DNA of 8,559 nucleotides, taken from a bacterium HR27. GTDB taxonomy: Bacteria; Chloroflexota; Chloroflexia; Thermomicrobiales; Thermomicrobiaceae. The stretch covers positions 1-8,559 of the forward strand of contig BEID01000036.1 of NCBI GenBank assembly GCA_002898975.1, given 5' to 3'. The notes beneath the pieces are model-generated. The model did no database searches, was not told where the DNA came from, and was given only the letters and a program-made list of their open reading frames with translations. Shown here one piece after another: positions 6,285 through 8,559 of this stretch; the first letter of the stretch is position 1, and each line of letters opens with the position of its first letter. Both the position numbers and the translations under genes were made by a program.

Positions 6285-7148
6285 TTACACACGGTTCGAA
6301 CGATCGTCGAGCGGTTCAGTGAGCCAGCGTCCCCAGATCTGATAGTCGAGATCCGGTACCCGGTGAAAACCGAACCGCTCGTAGAGCTGCCGGCTCCGGT
6401 AGTTGCTCGCTTGCGTGCTCAGTCCGATCCGGTGCGCGCCGCGAGCTGCCAGAACCCGCGCTGCCCACACCAGCGATTCATAACCATACCCTTTCCCCTG
6501 GAACGCGGGGGCGACTGCCAGGCGATCGAGATGACCCCAACCGCGTAGACGGGTCACTCCGACGTAACTCACCGGAGTCCCGTCCTGCTCGCGACCCAGA
6601 TACACATCGACGCGCGGATCGCTCATGTACTCGTCGAACTCCTCCAAACTGTTCCACCACAGCCAGTCGAACGCCTCGTGGTCGAGGTCGAGGAGTTCAC
6701 CGACCGTGAACGGGTCGTCCAGCGTGATGCGCTCGAAGCGCAGCCGACTCGGTGCCGGTGGGACGGTGTAGAGCACCATCTCGTAGACGAGAATCTCCTC
6801 GAGCAGCTCGAAACGGCTGCGCTCGTAGAACACCGGCGGTCGGCGCTCGTACTGCTGCGTCATCACGAGGAGTTCCTTGCCGCGGGCGCGGGCGATCTCC
6901 GCCAGCGCGTCCAGGAGGTGGTAGGTGAGCGATCCCGCGGCAAGCTCGTGGACGGCGACGATTTCCTCACGGTGGCGCCATGGGCCAGCGAGCACGTACT
7001 CGCCGGTCGCCGGTGCCCATAAGGAGAGCCCAGGGGCTTGCCGGACGAGCTGAGCGACTTCCTGGACGCTGTAACGGCTGCCCCACTTGAGCCGAAGACG
7101 CGGCAGGTCGTCGAGTTCGAGCGGTACGATCAGCGTCGATTCGACCAT
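6285..7148 (-). CDS. GNAT-like N-acetyltransferase with an extra N-terminal half
   Basis: The protein is 287 residues, about twice a single GNAT domain. The C-terminal half (about 137-280) is a good acetyl-CoA-binding GNAT domain. It has a strand and motif A in [20 protein letters not shown] (205-224) with the pyrophosphate loop QGKGYG (217-222), then an [21 protein letters not shown] stretch (241-261) with a candidate acid tyrosine Y256. The N-terminal half (about 20-127) ends in [20 protein letters not shown] (107-126), which resembles the end of a GNAT fold. It has no Q/R-x-x-G-x-G loop, so it is probably a degenerate copy. The acceptor is unknown; small molecules, peptides and proteins are all possible. 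The chosen ATG at 7148 overlaps the end of the binding-protein gene by 19 bases but lacks a clear Shine-Dalgarno sequence. An in-frame GTG at 7205 has GGAG 5 bases upstream and would give 306 residues. aroC follows after 26 bases. Confidence 0.82.
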   Translation of the reverse strand: MVESTLIVPLELDDLPRLRLKWGSRYSVQEVAQLVRQAPGLSLWAPATGEYVLAGPWRHREEIVAVHELAAGSLTYHLLDALAEIARARGKELLVMTQQYERRPPVFYERSRFELLEEILVYEMVLYTVPPAPSRLRFERITLDDPFTVGELLDLDHEAFDWLWWNSLEEFDEYMSDPRVDVYLGREQDGTPVSYVGVTRLRGWGHLDRLAVAPAFQGKGYGYESLVWAARVLAARGAHRIGLSTQASNYRSRQLYERFGFHRVPDLDYQIWGRWLTEPLDDRSNRV

Positions 7149-8559
7149 TCGAACAGCACCAGTTCGCTGGTTTGGCGATGCGCCGTCGCTGCGTGGTCGA
7201 TCCACACACGCTCCAGTCCGAGGATACCCAACGGTGTCACCGGCAGGTCTCGGACGTGCGGTGCGACGAGCAAGTATTCCACGTCGAACACGAGCGGCAG
7301 TACCACGGCATCGTCGAGGATGCCTTGCTGCGCACGCTGCAGCAAGTTGGCCCTTGTCGCCGAGTCCTGCTCCTGACGTGCTCGCTCGAGCCAGCGCTGC
7401 ACATCGGGATTCTCGTATGCGATCGGCCGGTGCGGACTGTCAGCTGCGAAGAGCGCATCCAGAACGGCTTCCGGATCCGGATAGTCGGCGATCCAGGAGA
7501 AGACGAAGACCGGGAGCCGCCGGGCGTCGAGGTCACCGAGATAGTCCGGCCAGTCGAGTTGGAGCACGTCGGTGGTGACACCGAGTTCCTGCTCCCATAC
7601 CCGCGCGAGCGTTACCGCAAGGTCGCTTCCGGAACTCACGATCTCCAGGTGCAGCGTGCGCCCAGCAAGCGCCCGCCGGGCTGCCTCCGGATCGTAGGGG
7701 AGCACGCCAGCGTTCCAGTCGCGTGCGAGCATGCCGGGAGGAACGATGCCCTGGGCGAGCGTTACCTTCCCCTGGAGGGTGACGCTGGCGATCTTCTCTC
7801 GCGGGAACGCCTGGATGAGCGCCCGCCGGACGGCGGGATCGTCGAGCGGTGGCACTGCCGGATTGAAGAAGACGTAGGTGCCAGCGAAGAGCGGCTGCAC
7901 CACGAGCTGATCGCGGTATGGCGATTCCGGTGCTGCCACGCGATCGATAGCCCAGAACGGAACCGGGGCGACGTCCAGTTCCCCGCGCTCGTATTGATTG
8001 TGCGGGGCGAGTGCAGCGGCTCCCGTGCGGATGCGCACCTCGCGGAGATACGGGGGTGCTGGCCGGTAACCGGGATGTGGGCCGAGGACGATCGCATCAG
8101 GTTCCCAGCGGAGCAGGCGGAACGGGCCGCTCCCGATGGGATGGCGCCACCAGTCCTGTCCCTGTTCGACGTTGGCGCGCTGCACGACACTGGCGACGGG
8201 CAGTGCCAGGCGTTGGAGAAACGTCGTGCGCGGTGCGACGAGATGGAGGCGGAGCGTGAACCGGTCGACGAGCTCGATGCCAGGAATGTCGCTTCGTCGG
8301 CCGAGCAGGCGCTCTTCCGCACCGACCAGGTCACGCAGGGCACCCCAGGCTGGAAGTCCACGCCCGTCACCGCCATTGAGTGCCGGATCGCAGGCGCGTT
8401 CGAGCGAAAACTTGACATCGGCTGCCGTGATCGGTGTGCCGTCGTGGAATGTGGCGTCGGGTCGCAGTCGCACAGTGAGCGTCAGGCCGTCACCGGCGAC
8501 CTCGATCCGCTCAGCCAGGTCGGGGACGAGCTGGAGCTGCGTGTCGAAACGGACGAGCC
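7130..8559 (-). CDS. ABC-transporter substrate-binding protein, family 5 (5' end outside window)
   Basis: This is the C-terminal 475 residues of a family 5 (peptide/nickel/oligosaccharide-type) extracellular solute-binding protein, which captures ligand outside the membrane and hands it to an ABC permease. Whole proteins are usually about 530-600 residues, so the signal or lipoprotein peptide and first lobe segment lie beyond the right edge. The frame is open to base 8559. The visible part starts with an LVRFDTQLQLVPDLAERIEV segment and then the family signature, a stretch reading RLRPDATFHDGTPITAADVK about 29 residues in, followed by FSLERA. Later features are YVFFNPAVPPLDDPAVRRAL, the usual segment leading into the second lobe, and YPDPEAVLDALF, followed by a charged helix (ERARQEQDSATRANLLQRAQ) and ILDDAVVLPLVFDVEYLLV near the end. 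These are normal for the family. The ligand cannot be read from sequence. No permease or ATPase gene is in view; they may lie to the right. The stop falls inside the start region of the GNAT-like gene. Confidence 0.92.
   Translation of the reverse strand, partial: LVRFDTQLQLVPDLAERIEVAGDGLTLTVRLRPDATFHDGTPITAADVKFSLERACDPALNGGDGRGLPAWGALRDLVGAEERLLGRRSDIPGIELVDRFTLRLHLVAPRTTFLQRLALPVASVVQRANVEQGQDWWRHPIGSGPFRLLRWEPDAIVLGPHPGYRPAPPYLREVRIRTGAAALAPHNQYERGELDVAPVPFWAIDRVAAPESPYRDQLVVQPLFAGTYVFFNPAVPPLDDPAVRRALIQAFPREKIASVTLQGKVTLAQGIVPPGMLARDWNAGVLPYDPEAARRALAGRTLHLEIVSSGSDLAVTLARVWEQELGVTTDVLQLDWPDYLGDLDARRLPVFVFSWIADYPDPEAVLDALFAADSPHRPIAYENPDVQRWLERARQEQDSATRANLLQRAQQGILDDAVVLPLVFDVEYLLVAPHVRDLPVTPLGILGLERVWIDHAATAHRQTSELVLFEWSNRR

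Noticed and set aside
1..8559. Search for tRNA, rRNA, CRISPR, insertion sequence, prophage or defence/toxin-antitoxin features
   Set aside because: No repeated spacers, terminal inverted repeats, transposase-like protein or cloverleaf-like sequence was recognised by eye. Almost all bases are accounted for by ten coding sequences.

Overview
The window is a compact, GC-rich bacterial chromosomal segment with almost no non-coding DNA. Ten protein genes are readable; the first and last run off the window edges. High GC, frequent GTG starts, very tight packing and this mix of genes would fit a Chloroflexota bacterium of the Thermomicrobia type. That placement is inference from general appearance, with no marker that proves it. 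No tRNA, rRNA, CRISPR array, insertion sequence, phage gene or replication origin was seen.

Layout, left to right. (1) Plus-strand run 1-2001: the 3' end of a KDPG-type aldolase gene, then recO (stop/start overlap) and a purine nucleoside phosphorylase gene that starts inside the end of recO. (2) smpB on the minus strand converges on the phosphorylase gene with only 8 bases between the stops, and a 7-bp inverted repeat spans both stop codons. (3) A 105-base divergent spacer separates smpB from a plus-strand run: a SAM-dependent methyltransferase, a short RmlC-like cupin and aroA (EPSP synthase). All three have strong Shine-Dalgarno sequences and gaps of 28 and 13 bases. (4) A minus-strand run enters from the right edge: a family 5 ABC-transporter substrate-binding protein (N-terminus missing), a two-part GNAT-like protein, and aroC (chorismate synthase). 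aroA and aroC converge, and their stop codons are nested in one CTAG.

How the genes fit together. AroA and AroC catalyse the last two steps of chorismate synthesis, so the two converging operons meet at consecutive steps of one pathway. The other genes are housekeeping or nutrient functions: recombinational repair (RecO), ribosome rescue (SmpB), purine salvage (phosphorylase), sugar-acid breakdown (aldolase) and solute uptake (binding protein). The methyltransferase, cupin and GNAT-like protein have recognisable folds but no assignable substrate.

The region looks ordinary, and I see no convincing new multi-gene system. The points most worth a second look are the nested aroA/aroC stops, the RmlC-like protein that lacks the expected lysine, the apparent double-GNAT protein with an ambiguous start, and the terminator-poor convergent junctions.
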